64,000 nucleotides of DNA from Corynebacterium jeikeium (GCA_003955985.1 CP033784.1:744001-808000), one strand, 5' to 3'; positions 18,985 through 27,120 are shown, counted from the first letter of the stretch. The notes: generated by a model not told the origin, from the sequence alone. Numbers and translations are program-made.

Positions 18985-19638
18985 CTAGCCGCGAATCTCA
19001 CCGTACTTTTCCGTCGATTCCTTGCTTGCGGCAGAAATAGCGTCGCCTTCGGGGCCGGGGTGGGGCAGAAGCATGGCGCGGCGGTAGTAGTCCAGCTCGC
19101 GGATCGACTCCTTGATATCTGCAAGAGCTCGGTGAGCGAGACCCTTTTCTGGAGCGCCCTTGAGGACCTGGGGGTACCAGCGGCGGGCAAGTTCCTTGAA
19201 GGAAGAGACATCAATCATGCGGTAGTGCAGGTGCTGGTCGAGCTCTGGCATGTAGCGGTGGATGAACTTGCGGTCGGAGGCAATCGAGTTGCCTGCCAGT
19301 GGGGCGGTGCGCGGCTCGGGAACCCACTGACGGATGTAGTCCAAAACAGCCTGTTCGGCGTCGGCGACATTAGTCTTGCTGTCGCGAATTTCCTGATCCA
19401 GGCCGGACTTCGCATGCATCTTGGTGACGAAATCATCCATCTGCGCCAATTCGGTCTCGGACGCGTGCACGACGATGTCCACGCCTTCCCCGAGGACGTT
19501 GAGGTTGGCATCGGTGACGAGAGCCGCGATTTCGACAATGACGTGGCGCTCGGGTTCGAGGCCCGTCATCTCACAGTCAATCCACACGATGCGGTCGAGC
19601 TCAGGGGAGAGCTTGAGATCGGGATCGGGCTGAGCCAT
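18985..19638 (-). CDS. orn: Oligoribonuclease (3'-5' exonuclease)
   Basis: 217 residues from ATG 19638, preceded by AAAGGTG at 6 nt; the frame extends upstream but without a ribosome site. It degrades di- to pentanucleotides, including pGpG, to mononucleotides. The DEDDh motifs are all visible: WIDCEMTGL (about residue 21), the second motif [11 protein letters not shown], and [14 protein letters not shown] with His and Asp. The length is slightly above the E. coli enzyme because of a short C-terminal tail. A GTCGTAAAGC motif lies just behind the stop (18972-18981). Confidence 0.95.
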   Translation of the reverse strand: MAQPDPDLKLSPELDRIVWIDCEMTGLEPERHVIVEIAALVTDANLNVLGEGVDIVVHASETELAQMDDFVTKMHAKSGLDQEIRDSKTNVADAEQAVLDYIRQWVPEPRTAPLAGNSIASDRKFIHRYMPELDQHLHYRMIDVSSFKELARRWYPQVLKGAPEKGLAHRALADIKESIRELDYYRRAMLLPHPGPEGDAISAASKESTEKYGEIRG

Positions 19639-19919
19639 GATTTCACCTTTCGCTGAGATTCGGCATGATTCGGCAGTGCGCCTCATTTTGTGCCCGGACT
19701 GGGCTGTGGGCACACGCTGACTACGCCCAGCTTAGCGATGTGGATTGTGCTGTGGTCGGGCGTGTGGATTGCCGTGTGGTTTGTGGAGCGAATTGTGGGG
19801 GAAACGAAATTAACTGGAACGAAAGATCTTAGAATTGGGCAACGGGGCATGAACTAAATCGACCTATTTGCCTGATAAAATTACTTCTGAGTTCGGATTC
19901 CAACGGGAGAAATAGTTAC

Positions 19920-20564
19920 ATGGATGAGACGAGGCGTGTTGGCGACGCTGCTCAAAGCACCACCGCGGCACAGAAACCATCCGTCGATGATGTCATCATT
20001 GCCGCTGCGCGCGAAAGCGTAATGACTGTGGGCTTGCGTAGGACTTCGATTGCAGAAATTGCTCGCAAGGCAGGAGTTTCGCGTCCGACCGTATATCGTC
20101 GATACGCTGACATTGGTGAGCTTCTGGGGGAAGTGACCAACCGCGAAATCCTGCACATGCTTGAGGGGCTCCGCTATGTCCCTGGCGATTCGCGCGCTCG
20201 CATGTTGCTGCGTATTCGAATCGTCGTTCAACGCATCATCGAAAGTGACTTTTTCCCTGGCCTGGTCAAGACAGATCCCGACCGTGTCTTAGAAGCGCTC
20301 ACTGGAGAGATGAGCGATACACAGCTGGAAATTGTGGAGAAATTCATTCTCCCCGGTGTCCGTCACGGGCAGGAAGACGGCACTATTCGCGAGCACGATC
20401 CATATCTGCTGGCGCGCAACATTTACCGTCTGATTCAGACGATGGTGCTGGTGTGGCGCCCGGATGGCAAGGACGCGACGCTAGACAAGGAATCTGTCGA
20501 AGAGGTCGTCGACATGGTTGACCGCTACTTGCGCCCGGATCCTGCGGATAACAAGAAGAACTAA
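19920..20564 (+). CDS. TetR-family transcriptional regulator
   Basis: 214 residues from ATG 19920, with GGAGAAA upstream. HTH at about residues 37-65: RRTSIAEIARKAGVSRPTVY, followed by RRYADIGELL. The C-terminal domain is a TetR ligand-binding helical bundle with a patch FFPGLVKTDPDRVLEALTGE. No obvious target gene is adjacent, because the downstream DNA is an integrated island. The ligand is unknown. Confidence 0.88.
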   Translation: MDETRRVGDAAQSTTAAQKPSVDDVIIAAARESVMTVGLRRTSIAEIARKAGVSRPTVYRRYADIGELLGEVTNREILHMLEGLRYVPGDSRARMLLRIRIVVQRIIESDFFPGLVKTDPDRVLEALTGEMSDTQLEIVEKFILPGVRHGQEDGTIREHDPYLLARNIYRLIQTMVLVWRPDGKDATLDKESVEEVVDMVDRYLRPDPADNKKN

Positions 20565-20571
20565 GAAGTAA

Positions 20572-20616
20572 AAACCCGCCTGCATCTGGTATAAAACCAG
20601 TTCAGGCGGGTTATTT
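20572..20616. terminator. Bidirectional terminator (tetR and original tRNA-Arg)
   Basis: Stem AACCCGCCTG/CAGGCGGGTT around an inner TGGT/ACCA stem, with ATTTTT on the plus side. It ends the TetR gene. Its right arm AACCAGTTCAGGCGGG resembles the terminator next to the intact tRNA-Arg (24762-24806), so it was probably that tRNA's original terminator before the island entered. Confidence 0.75.
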
Positions 20617-20618
20617 TT

Positions 20619-20642
20619 GCGCCCCCAGAAGGATTCGAACCC
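20619..20642 (-). repeat. Attachment-site repeat: 3' end of tRNA-Arg left behind by island integration
   Basis: The 24 bases GCGCCCCCAGAAGGATTCGAACCC are identical to 24812-24835, the 3' end of the intact tRNA-Arg. The rest of the tRNA is missing here. This is the distal att copy expected from site-specific integration into a tRNA 3' end. Confidence 0.88.
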
Positions 20643-20773
20643 ACCTGGAAAACCCCAACTACCTGTATGAACAGGGCAAATAGGCGCCACCCCACGACAT
20701 TCCCACGACACCTGAACTAGAAAGCGACGGGCAGATTTAACCTACCTGGCTATCACCAAGCAGATTCGATACC

Positions 20774-20950
20774 TTATGCGACAGTATCGAGGTTGTCTTC
20801 CTTGAGTTCTACGTAGATATCTAGGCTCATTGCGGCAGAGTGGTGGCCGGGCTGGCGCTGTTCAATCCTTGGGTTAGCGCCGCTGCCTTTCGTCAGTCCC
20901 CCGCAGGCCGTGCGGCATCACATACGCGTTCCGTATTCCTTCATCACCCG
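20774..20950 (-). pseudogene. Tyrosine recombinase (phage integrase), C-terminal remnant
   Basis: On the minus strand, ending at TAA 20774-20776, the frame reads GANPRIEQRQPGHHSAAM and then SLDIYVELKEDNLDTVA. This matches the integrase C-terminus, with the GHxS box and the catalytic Tyr in LDIY. Further upstream, in another frame, PHGLRGT corresponds to the conserved HxLR box. The pieces are separated by frameshift or deletion, and no complete catalytic domain remains. The position beside the att repeat is where an integrase is expected. Confidence 0.8.
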
Positions 20951-20959
20951 CTCAAGATC

Positions 20960-21121
20960 TCAGTAATACCAATCCGGCTCACTCGGCGTCGGCAACGGGT
21001 CACCATCAATCGCAAGCCACAGAAACGCATCCGGAAACTCATCCTTCAAATGTGGCTTTAGCCTCCGCGTGATCCGCTTCGGCGCCGCCACCATCAGCTG
21101 CTCATAGATCTTCGGCGTGCC
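20960..21121 (-). pseudogene. Coding remnant, unknown family
   Basis: Open minus-strand frame ending with TGA 20960-20962: it contains KIYEQLMVAAPKRITRRLKP, then HLKDEFPDAFLWLAIDGDPL and PTPSEPDWYY. Composition and codon use look like real protein, but no start is present. Further up, in a different frame, PSKPEAAKMYLAAERVKKLD (about 21250-21335) is another protein-like fragment ending in TAG. I do not recognise either. Confidence 0.4.
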
Positions 21122-21525
21122 GGTAATGACCTCTCACCGAACTGTCACGGCGCTTCGCTCCACATGCATACGACCGCGCAGAACAAAAACGTCACGTACT
21201 CGCAGTACCGTCACCTTGCTCTACTACAGTCCGGCGGTTGCCAGAAGCGAGATGGGCTCAGCGCGCTTGGAGTCTTTGTCTAGTTTCTTGACCCGCTCAG
21301 CGGCCAGGTACATCTTGGCAGCTTCCGGTTTGCTCGGCAGGCCCACACCACGGCCAGCGCCATTTCACCGGCTGCGACATCGAGAACTTTTTGCAGACAG
21401 CTATGAGCTTTCCTCACCGTGGCCGCCCCAACGCTGAAAGTTGACGGCAGGTTTTGCACATCCGAGCGTTTAATCTGGCCAAACTGCTAAACCTCAGTAC
21501 GGCTCCACATGAACACGCGACGCGT

Positions 21526-21690
21526 TCATCTCTTGCGGAAGCCTTGATCTGGCTGGGTAGTGCCGTCTGGTGCGCGGTAGTGGTCCTTCGGCACTGAGCC
21601 TTTTTGCTTTCTGTATTGTTCACGCTTGCCGAGGGCAGTGGGATGGTTCTTGAGGTGCGTCCGTTCGCTACGTAGTTGATCCGTGCGCGG
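21526..21690 (-). pseudogene. Possible coding remnant, unknown family
   Basis: Minus-strand frame ending in TGA 21526-21528 with a protein-like tail: LRSERTHLKNHPTALGKREQ then YRKQKGSVPKDHYRAPDGTT. The frame stays open upstream for some distance without a credible start or ribosome site. It lies between the integrase remnant and the DUF3800 unit, and may be the end of a lost phage or plasmid gene. Confidence 0.3.
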
Positions 21691-21815
21691 ACTGATGTCA
21701 CTACTGGGGCTCAGTCTGTTACGCGCCAGGGTTCGCAGGCGGAGTCTGCATCGGTCATGTTGGGGCGCGTTAGGTGGTGTCCTTTGCGTAGTTTTTCTGG
21801 TGTGGGTAAAATGAG

Positions 21816-21884
21816 GTTGAAACCGGCGATAAGTCCTCCAGGGGAGGACTTCCCACCCTGATAGGTGAGATAGCCGGTTTCAGC
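21816..21884 (-). ncRNA. Three-way-junction RNA fold behind the DUF3800 gene (candidate DUF3800-type RNA motif)
   Basis: A closing stem of 12 bp (GTTGAAACCGGC 21816-21827 with GCCGGTTTCAGC 21873-21884, one G-T pair) encloses two hairpins. One is AAGTCCTCC/GGAGGACTT (21831-21839 with 21843-21851), 9 bp with a 3-nt loop; the other is CACC/GGTG (21854-21857 with 21864-21867) with a 6-nt loop. It starts 4 bp behind the DUF3800 stop codon on the same strand. No strong U-run follows, so it is not a plain terminator. Several structured RNA families named after DUF3800 are known to sit beside such genes; whether this is one of them needs a covariance search. Confidence 0.55.
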
Positions 21885-21888
21885 ATGT

Positions 21889-22557
21889 CTAAGGCATTCC
21901 CCAGGGCGTGAAAGTACTAGCAAGAGTTGGCTCGATACACGGCTTGTACCAAGAGCATTTTTTGCCTTCAAGATGTCGCTGCACTGCCCATAATCCGTAA
22001 TCAGCAACTTGGAGCCCCCAGGCTGATTGTGATGTCCATACACACAAGGTGATGTTTCGTTTAATTTGTTGGCAGACGTCGTGGACCGCCTCGAATGCGG
22101 CCTTTCGAATTCCTTTGGTTCCGAACTCGGCCACGATTACGAAAAGCTCATCCTCAGGTCGGGATACCTGTAGTGCAATCTCCTTTAAGTGCAGGTACCA
22201 CGCCATCTTGTATAAACGCATAGGTCCTGCTTGCTTAACAGATTCGTAAGCGTTGGATTTGTAGAGAAAGGTTGTGTCGAACCGTGGCGCTTGTCTTTTG
22301 ATTTCTTGAAACATTTCATTGCGGGTCCGCGCGGAATCATCGACAGCGTGGAAGCCCCTAGTGAGCTTCATATTTTGTTTTGCGCACTGAGCCCTTAGAT
22401 GAAGCCCCTGGAGCAGATTGTCGCCGTGATGATCTGTGCTGAAGGTTGCGGTGCCGAAACCGAAGTATGTTGAGGCGCCACCACCCTGGGGGTTAGGTGT
22501 TCCTGTGTAGTCGAGGTTTCCTGTTTCGTCAGCGTAAAGATAGACACGTTTTGCCAA
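21889..22557 (-). CDS. DUF3800 family protein
   Basis: 222 residues starting at ATG 22557. The N-terminal motif YLYADETGNLDY is the DUF3800 signature (predicted RNase H-like fold with a first acidic residue), and the C-terminal LQVADYGLWAVQRHLEGK supplies the late conserved Asp. The function is not known; the family is common on mobile elements and near defence genes. It is the first complete gene inside the tRNA-Arg island, last in a row of four minus-strand genes, and is followed at once by a strongly folded RNA. The reading frame is intact in an otherwise decayed island, which suggests it is kept by selection or arrived recently. Confidence 0.8.
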   Translation of the reverse strand: MAKRVYLYADETGNLDYTGTPNPQGGGASTYFGFGTATFSTDHHGDNLLQGLHLRAQCAKQNMKLTRGFHAVDDSARTRNEMFQEIKRQAPRFDTTFLYKSNAYESVKQAGPMRLYKMAWYLHLKEIALQVSRPEDELFVIVAEFGTKGIRKAAFEAVHDVCQQIKRNITLCVWTSQSAWGLQVADYGLWAVQRHLEGKKCSWYKPCIEPTLASTFTPWGMP

Positions 22558-22667
22558 TGGGATCTCACCTTGTTGAGCGCACTATTTGTTTCCGTCGATA
22601 CTGCGGGGGCGTAGGAGTGGGGCGCTCCCTGATGCTGTATCGGATTGAGCGCCTCTTCCCATTACCG

Positions 22668-23069
22668 TTAATCCTCAAGCAAACCCAATTCACGAGCATC
22701 AGACGGCTTAAAATTCCGCATCTGCTCGTCATCCCAATTCTGCTCCCGGTACTTATTCCACAGCCACCCACTGCATGACCCGTCACCCGCAGCGTCAATC
22801 TCCAGGTTCTCTCCGCCGATAGCCTCGGCGCCCTCCAGATGCAGCATCCCCTTCATCGCAGCCTTGTAATCTGCATGCGAGTAATCATCTTTGTTAGTAA
22901 GGATCTCTGTAAACACCTGCTGTGCTGCCGCGTCATCCTTAAGTGCCCGGCTGCATAGAAGAGATGCGTATGCATCGCGTTCGTCTTCAGCGCTTGCCCA
23001 TTCGTCAGTGCCACAGGCGCTGACGAGAATCGTGGTTAATAATGCGCCTGCGAGGAATTTCTTATTCAT
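22668..23069 (-). CDS. Small lipoprotein, unknown function
   Basis: 133 residues from ATG 23069 (MNKKFLAGAL); an ATG 12 nt earlier at 23081 is equally possible. The signal peptide ends in lipobox LVSAC, so the mature protein is a lipid-anchored protein of about 115 residues facing outward. It has three further Cys (SLLCSRALKD, DGSCSGWLW) and a C-terminus KPSDARELGLLED. No family recognised. A ten-base G run (C on the coding strand) lies 15-24 nt before the upstream ATG. Located in the tRNA-Arg island with another lipoprotein and a membrane protein. Confidence 0.7.
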   Translation of the reverse strand: MNKKFLAGALLTTILVSACGTDEWASAEDERDAYASLLCSRALKDDAAAQQVFTEILTNKDDYSHADYKAAMKGMLHLEGAEAIGGENLEIDAAGDGSCSGWLWNKYREQNWDDEQMRNFKPSDARELGLLED

Positions 23070-23095
23070 GTGAATCGTCATTCTAGATAAGGGAA

Positions 23096-23105
23096 GGGGG
23101 GGGGG
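23096..23105. repeat. Homopolymer G(10) tract upstream of a lipoprotein gene
   Basis: Ten consecutive G on the plus strand, that is C(10) in the leader or promoter of the lipoprotein gene on the minus strand. Such tracts often vary in length by slippage and could tune expression. Confidence 0.6.
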
Positions 23106-23117
23106 AGAGAGACGGCC

Positions 23118-23519
23118 TTACTTTTCGTGGACATATACATCGAGCACTTTGTATCCGTCGGAGCCGAATACGATGATGTTTGGACATTCAAACGTCATCC
23201 GCACCGGTGTCCCGAATCCATTTGGGAAGTCAGCTTCACCAGTTACACGAACAGCGTGGTTGGAATTTTCTACAGGAGAATGTTCCACGTCGTAGTCAAC
23301 GATTCTCGCGCCCCCAGGGTATTTAGCGCGGTTGATGACCTGCTCCTTGCAATCATCAACTGAGGCGTCGATATCACCGGCGATGCGCTTTGCCTCGTAT
23401 AACACCACACCGAAAAATACGAGGGCGAGAACGATTAGCACCGTCAGTAAGATGAACCACCAGCGCTTATAGAACGGCTTCCTTGCGGCGGCTTGCGTAG
23501 TGCGGTCTTCGAAAGTCAT
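23118..23519 (-). CDS. Single-pass membrane protein, unknown function
   Basis: 133 residues. A short basic cytoplasmic N-terminus, one membrane helix (about residues 20-42, WWFILLTVLIVLALVFFGVV) and an outside domain of about 90 residues with two Cys (DDCKEQVINRAKYPGGARI; MTFECPNIIVFG). The tail VLDVYVHEK ends a beta-rich domain. I do not recognise the family. The gene sits 14 bp behind the Ser/Thr-rich lipoprotein gene on the same strand, suggesting one transcript. Confidence 0.7.
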   Translation of the reverse strand: MTFEDRTTQAAARKPFYKRWWFILLTVLIVLALVFFGVVLYEAKRIAGDIDASVDDCKEQVINRAKYPGGARIVDYDVEHSPVENSNHAVRVTGEADFPNGFGTPVRMTFECPNIIVFGSDGYKVLDVYVHEK

Positions 23520-23533
23520 TGCGTTTCCTTTGT

Positions 23534-24154
23534 TTATTGAGAGCGCCAGCGGGCTTGGCCGTCCGGGCCGGCGGAGCAGGTCATAGGTGTGCCGTTCTTA
23601 CTGACTCCTGTTCCTCCTCCTGAACAGTAAGCGCCTGGGGTTACGTAGTATTCTTGCTGTTCAGGAGCCGGCGCGGCGGGAGCCGGAGCTGGTTCTGGTG
23701 TCGCCGCCGGCTGCTGCGCCATCATCTGGGAGGCGCACTGCTGCGTCCAGCCGCTTGAACCGTCGGTGAAGAATGTTGTCCCGGTCTCATGCAAAGCGGG
23801 GTCGCCGCAGGATGCCACGGTTTTGTTCATTTCAGATGGTTCTGCTTGGCCTGGGGCTTCGGTATACCCGGTTGGGCGTGCGGACGTGGACTCACCTCCA
23901 CGGGGCGAAGAGGTAGGTTCGGTGGTGTGCTCGAGGGTGGGGTTGGGGCTGTTCTTTGGGCTTGATGATTCAGACGGAGAATCAGTGGTGGATTCAGTGG
24001 ACGTGGTGCTTGACGGCGAGGGCGTTGATGTCGAGCTGGTCGACATGTTGCTGCTTGATGGGGAGGGGTCGTTGTTTGATCCGCAGGCAGCGGCGAACGG
24101 AATTGCAACACAGGCTGCGATGATGAGGACTCGTTTGGCGGTGTGGGCGGCCAT
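23534..24154 (-). CDS. Ser/Thr/Pro-rich lipoprotein
   Basis: 206 residues from ATG 24154. The signal peptide ends in lipobox FAAAC (Cys near 24). Then comes a low-complexity Ser/Thr/Pro stalk (about 30-105), a short Cys-containing domain (VASCGDPALHETG, then SSGWTQQCASQ), a Pro/Ala spacer and a C-terminal patch YCSGGGTGVSKNGTPMTCS. The stalk suggests that the small domain is held away from the membrane. First gene of the island's minus-strand row (24154 to 21889), ahead of a membrane protein, a second lipoprotein and DUF3800. Prophage-carried lipoproteins can exclude other phages, but nothing here proves it. Confidence 0.72.
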   Translation of the reverse strand: MAAHTAKRVLIIAACVAIPFAAACGSNNDPSPSSSNMSTSSTSTPSPSSTTSTESTTDSPSESSSPKNSPNPTLEHTTEPTSSPRGGESTSARPTGYTEAPGQAEPSEMNKTVASCGDPALHETGTTFFTDGSSGWTQQCASQMMAQQPAATPEPAPAPAAPAPEQQEYYVTPGAYCSGGGTGVSKNGTPMTCSAGPDGQARWRSQ

Positions 24155-24260
24155 CGCATGATTCCTTTCTTGGCGTTCTTTATGACTGCCCTTATTCTGC
24201 GTTAAGGTGAATGGTTTTCAATCTTTGACCACACGACGGGGGTAAATTTGACCTCAAAAC

Positions 24261-24479
24261 CTAGTGTAAAACACCCCCGATACGTCGCCCGCCGCATGTT
24301 CGTGTTCTCTCGAGCAGTTCTCGCCACACTGGCAGTAGCTGAGTGGCGACATCAAATTCCCGGGCTATGGCCCCAGTGGCTGGTTCGTAGATTGCTTCCG
24401 CTGCAGCGTACTTGGTATGGGAGATGAGTAGCCCGGCAGCTATCTGGGCTGCGGAATATTCTGCTCTGGTGTCGAATGC
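24261..24479 (-). pseudogene. Coding remnant, possibly of a DUF222/13E12-type HNH protein
   Basis: Minus-strand frame of 72 codons ending in TAG 24261-24263. It contains AEYSAAQIAAGLLISHTKYA then AAEAIYEPATGAIAREFDVA and LLPVWRELLERT. The alternation of Ala-rich helices resembles the N-terminal domain of DUF222/13E12 proteins. The upstream part is shifted into another frame (RRYIRARELAQAPRSG). No start and no HNH part. The family suggestion is weak; that it is degraded coding DNA is likely. Confidence 0.35.
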
Positions 24480-24613
24480 GGGTTACCAGAGCGGGGTGCT
24501 TGAGCCAGTTCACGGGCTCGGATGTAGCGCCGGTTTGCGGCACCAAGTGTGGGAGATTCGCAGGCGCTACCGACAGCCAGGAATCCACCGACCGAGAACT
24601 AATGAAGAGCCGT

Positions 24614-24670
24614 TGCCCCGCTGGTTTGAGCTGTTCGGGATTTCCGAACAGCTGGCCGGTGGGGCACCTT
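24614..24670 (+). terminator. Strong hairpin, terminator-like on the plus strand
   Basis: An outer stem TGCCCC/GGGGCA encloses AGCTGTTCGG/CCGAACAGCT; CCTTTTT follows. No intact plus-strand gene ends here, so it may be left over from a lost gene of the island. Confidence 0.45.
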
Positions 24671-24761
24671 TTTCATGCCCAAAATCCGCTGCATTTCCGC
24701 TGCATTTAAACCAACAAGAGCCAATCTGAGCCTACATTAGCGGGGGTAGTTAGATAGGGTA

Positions 24762-24806
24762 AACCCCCGCCTGAACTCGTAAAACACCAGTTCAAGACGG
24801 GGGTAG
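24762..24806 (-). terminator. Terminator of tRNA-Arg
   Basis: On the minus strand: ACCCCCG.. TTGAACT / AGTTCA ..CGGGGGT with TTT after it, directly behind the tRNA 3' end. It was brought in by the island together with the tRNA 3' end. Confidence 0.65.
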
Positions 24807-24812
24807 AAAACG

Positions 24813-24885
24813 CGCCCCCAGAAGGATTCGAACCCTCGACCAATCGGGTAGAAGCCGACTGCTCTGTCCACTGAGCTATGGAGGC
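24813..24885 (-). tRNA. tRNA-Arg (anticodon TCT)
   Basis: Acceptor GCCTCCA/TGGGGGC, D arm GCTCAGTGGACAGAGC, anticodon loop CTTCTAC (TCT), T arm AGGGTTCGAATCCTT, discriminator G, no encoded CCA. Its 3' 24 bases are repeated at 20619-20642, marking it as the integration site of the island to its left. Confidence 0.94.
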
Positions 24886-24958
24886 TAGCTAAGAAAAGCA
24901 TTGTAGCGTCTCTAATGTAGCCAATCACAACCGGTTCTGTTCTAGGGACTTTGGTCGC

Positions 24959-24964
24959 TAAGCT
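24959..24964 (+). promoter_or_regulatory. -10 element of the CopD/CtaG-like gene (leaderless)
   Basis: TAAGCT with a 7-nt gap to ATG 24972; no Shine-Dalgarno. Confidence 0.45.
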
Positions 24965-24971
24965 TAGGGCT

Positions 24972-27119
24972 ATGACTGCCACGACCAAGGCCGAGACCTC
25001 TCCGCCTGTTAGCAAGGATAAGAAAGTCCGTAAATCTGCTGGTTGGTACGTTGTTTTTGTACTTATCGGCGGCGTTCTAGCTGGTTTGCTCTCGATGGCG
25101 TTCAACATGGATTCGCGCGCCACGTTGGGTATTCCCGATCCCGGCACAATCACCACCTTCGGGTTCCCGTTCGCGAAGGCGGCCGGTGAGCTGCTCGCAT
25201 GCCTCGGTGTCGGTTCGTTTATGCTCGCCGCTTTCGGTACGAAGCAGCGTGCCGACGGCACTTTAGGCCTTGACGGCTACACGGCATCCCGCACGGGTAT
25301 GTGGGCCATGCTCGGCTGGGGCCTCATGGCCTTGATGGAGATTCCGCTGGTGCTCTCCGATGTGTCGGGCCAGCCGCTGTCGACGACGATTCAGCTGAGT
25401 AACTGGGCTGTGTCGTTGGAGCAGACCAAGGAGGGCTTGGCGTGGCTGTGGGTAGCTATTTTTGCGGGCATTGTGGCGCTTGGTTCATCGCTGACTCGTA
25501 AGTGGATTTGGCAGCCGGTGTTCTTCGCCATCAGCTTGGTGTCGATGATGCCGCTGGCGGTTGTAAGCCACAATGCCTCCGGTGGTGCCCATGACTACGG
25601 CACTAACTCCTACATCTGGCACTTGACCTTCACTGTGTTTTGGGTCGGCGGTTTGATGGCGCTGGTTGGCCACGCGCGTCGTCGCGGTGAATGGATGCCA
25701 GAGGTAGTGAAGCGCTATTCTTTCGTGGCGTTGGTGGCTTTCATCGCCATGTCTGCCTCCGGCTTCATTAACGCAGCCATCAACATTGACTGGTCTGACC
25801 TGGTCAGCAACAACTACGGCATCATGGTGCTGGTCAAGGCCGTTCTCACTATCTTGCTGGGCCTATGCGGCTATGTGCACCGCAAGATCACCATTCCGGA
25901 GATTGAGCGCGCTCAGTCGAATCGTCCATTCTGGCGTCTGGCCATTGTCGAGGTCATCATCATGGCGCTGACAATCGGCGTTGCCGTAGCTCTGGGCCGT
26001 ACTCCGCCGCCACCGAATTTCTCTGAGCAGGCCGGCGGTGAGGGCCTGCCGTCGATTACGCAGATGCAGGTCAAGCTCGGTTACAACCTGGAGATCCCAT
26101 TCGGTTGGGAGGCCATGTTCACGCAGTGGCGCTTTGACATCTTCTTCGGCTCTGCCGCCATCATTGCCGCGTGGATTTACTTGTACTGGCTCTACTTGCT
26201 GAAGAAGCGCGGCGGTACCTGGCCGCTGTCCAACACCCTGTGGTGGCTCGCCGGCTGTGCCACGCTGCTGTTTACTTCGTGCAGCGCGCTGGGCGTGTAC
26301 ATGCCGGCTCTGTTCTCGGTTCACATGATCGCCCACATGCTTTACTCCATGGGCATTCCGGTCATGCTGGTCCTGGGCGGTCCAGTTACGCTCGCGCTGC
26401 GTGCGCTGAAGCCGGCCGGCCGCGATGGTCTGCCTGGTATTCGTGAGTGGCTGGTGGTCTTCATCAACAACCCGGTGTCGCGTTTCCTCACGCACCCGGT
26501 TGTGGCAACGGTGCAGTTCGTCGCGGGCTTTTACCTGCTCTACATGACACCGATTTACGACTTCCTGGCTGATGAGCACGCGGGCCACGTGTTCATGAAC
26601 ATCCACTTCTTGATCTCCGGTTACATCTTCTACTGGGTCATTATCGGTGTCGATGCTGCACCACAGCAGATTGAGCCGTCGGTCAAGCTGGTCACGCTGA
26701 TGGGGTCGTTGCCGTTCCACGCTTGGTTCGGTATTTCGCTGATGCAGTCGCAGCAGGTGCTTGCCGAGACCTACTACGCCAGCCTGGATCTCCCTTGGGC
26801 AGTGAATCTCCTGGAAGATCAGAACGTTGGTGGTGCCGTCGCGTGGGCTGCCGGTGAGGTTCCGCTCTACATCGTCACCGTTGCGCTGTTTGTACAGTGG
26901 CGGCGTTCCGATGAAAAGGATGCAGCCCGCTACGACCGCGTCGCAGACCGCAACAATGATGAGGAGTTGGCCGCTTACAACGAAATGCTCGCTCGCATGA
27001 GCCAGCAGGTCGGTGTTGGTGGCGAGGATGAGCGCGATTACTACACCTCGGAGGTTGACGCGCAGCATCCGGTGCACATGGATAATCCGATCGATGCCTC
27101 GAAGAGGCGCGGAAGGTAG
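24972..27119 (+). CDS. Polytopic membrane protein, CopD domain fused to CtaG/Caa3 assembly-factor domain
   Basis: 715 residues from ATG 24972; the upstream in-frame GTG 24951 lies before the likely -10. The N-terminal half has about nine membrane helices with the CopD-like stretch NSYIWHLTFTVFWVGGLMAL near residue 220. The C-terminal half carries the CtaG (Caa3 assembly factor) stretch with HMIAHMLYSMGIPVMLVLGG and GHVFMNIHFLISGYIFYWVI; the His and Met residues could bind copper. A long charged cytoplasmic tail ends the protein. This two-domain form is standard in mycobacteria and corynebacteria. A role in copper delivery to cytochrome oxidase or in copper uptake is inferred from the domains only. 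Confidence 0.88.
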   Translation: MTATTKAETSPPVSKDKKVRKSAGWYVVFVLIGGVLAGLLSMAFNMDSRATLGIPDPGTITTFGFPFAKAAGELLACLGVGSFMLAAFGTKQRADGTLGLDGYTASRTGMWAMLGWGLMALMEIPLVLSDVSGQPLSTTIQLSNWAVSLEQTKEGLAWLWVAIFAGIVALGSSLTRKWIWQPVFFAISLVSMMPLAVVSHNASGGAHDYGTNSYIWHLTFTVFWVGGLMALVGHARRRGEWMPEVVKRYSFVALVAFIAMSASGFINAAINIDWSDLVSNNYGIMVLVKAVLTILLGLCGYVHRKITIPEIERAQSNRPFWRLAIVEVIIMALTIGVAVALGRTPPPPNFSEQAGGEGLPSITQMQVKLGYNLEIPFGWEAMFTQWRFDIFFGSAAIIAAWIYLYWLYLLKKRGGTWPLSNTLWWLAGCATLLFTSCSALGVYMPALFSVHMIAHMLYSMGIPVMLVLGGPVTLALRALKPAGRDGLPGIREWLVVFINNPVSRFLTHPVVATVQFVAGFYLLYMTPIYDFLADEHAGHVFMNIHFLISGYIFYWVIIGVDAAPQQIEPSVKLVTLMGSLPFHAWFGISLMQSQQVLAETYYASLDLPWAVNLLEDQNVGGAVAWAAGEVPLYIVTVALFVQWRRSDEKDAARYDRVADRNNDEELAAYNEMLARMSQQVGVGGEDERDYYTSEVDAQHPVHMDNPIDASKRRGR

Positions 27120-27120
27120 C

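Larger units (their letters stand above)
20619..24835. mobile_element. Small decayed genomic island in tRNA-Arg(TCT)
   Basis: About 4.2 kb bounded by 24-bp direct repeats of the tRNA-Arg 3' end. Next to the left repeat is a broken tyrosine-integrase gene; further in are coding remnants, a DUF3800 gene with a folded RNA, a short membrane protein and two lipoproteins, all on the minus strand. No replication, packaging or conjugation genes remain. It looks like the residue of a prophage or integrative plasmid kept for its accessory genes. Confidence 0.8.
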
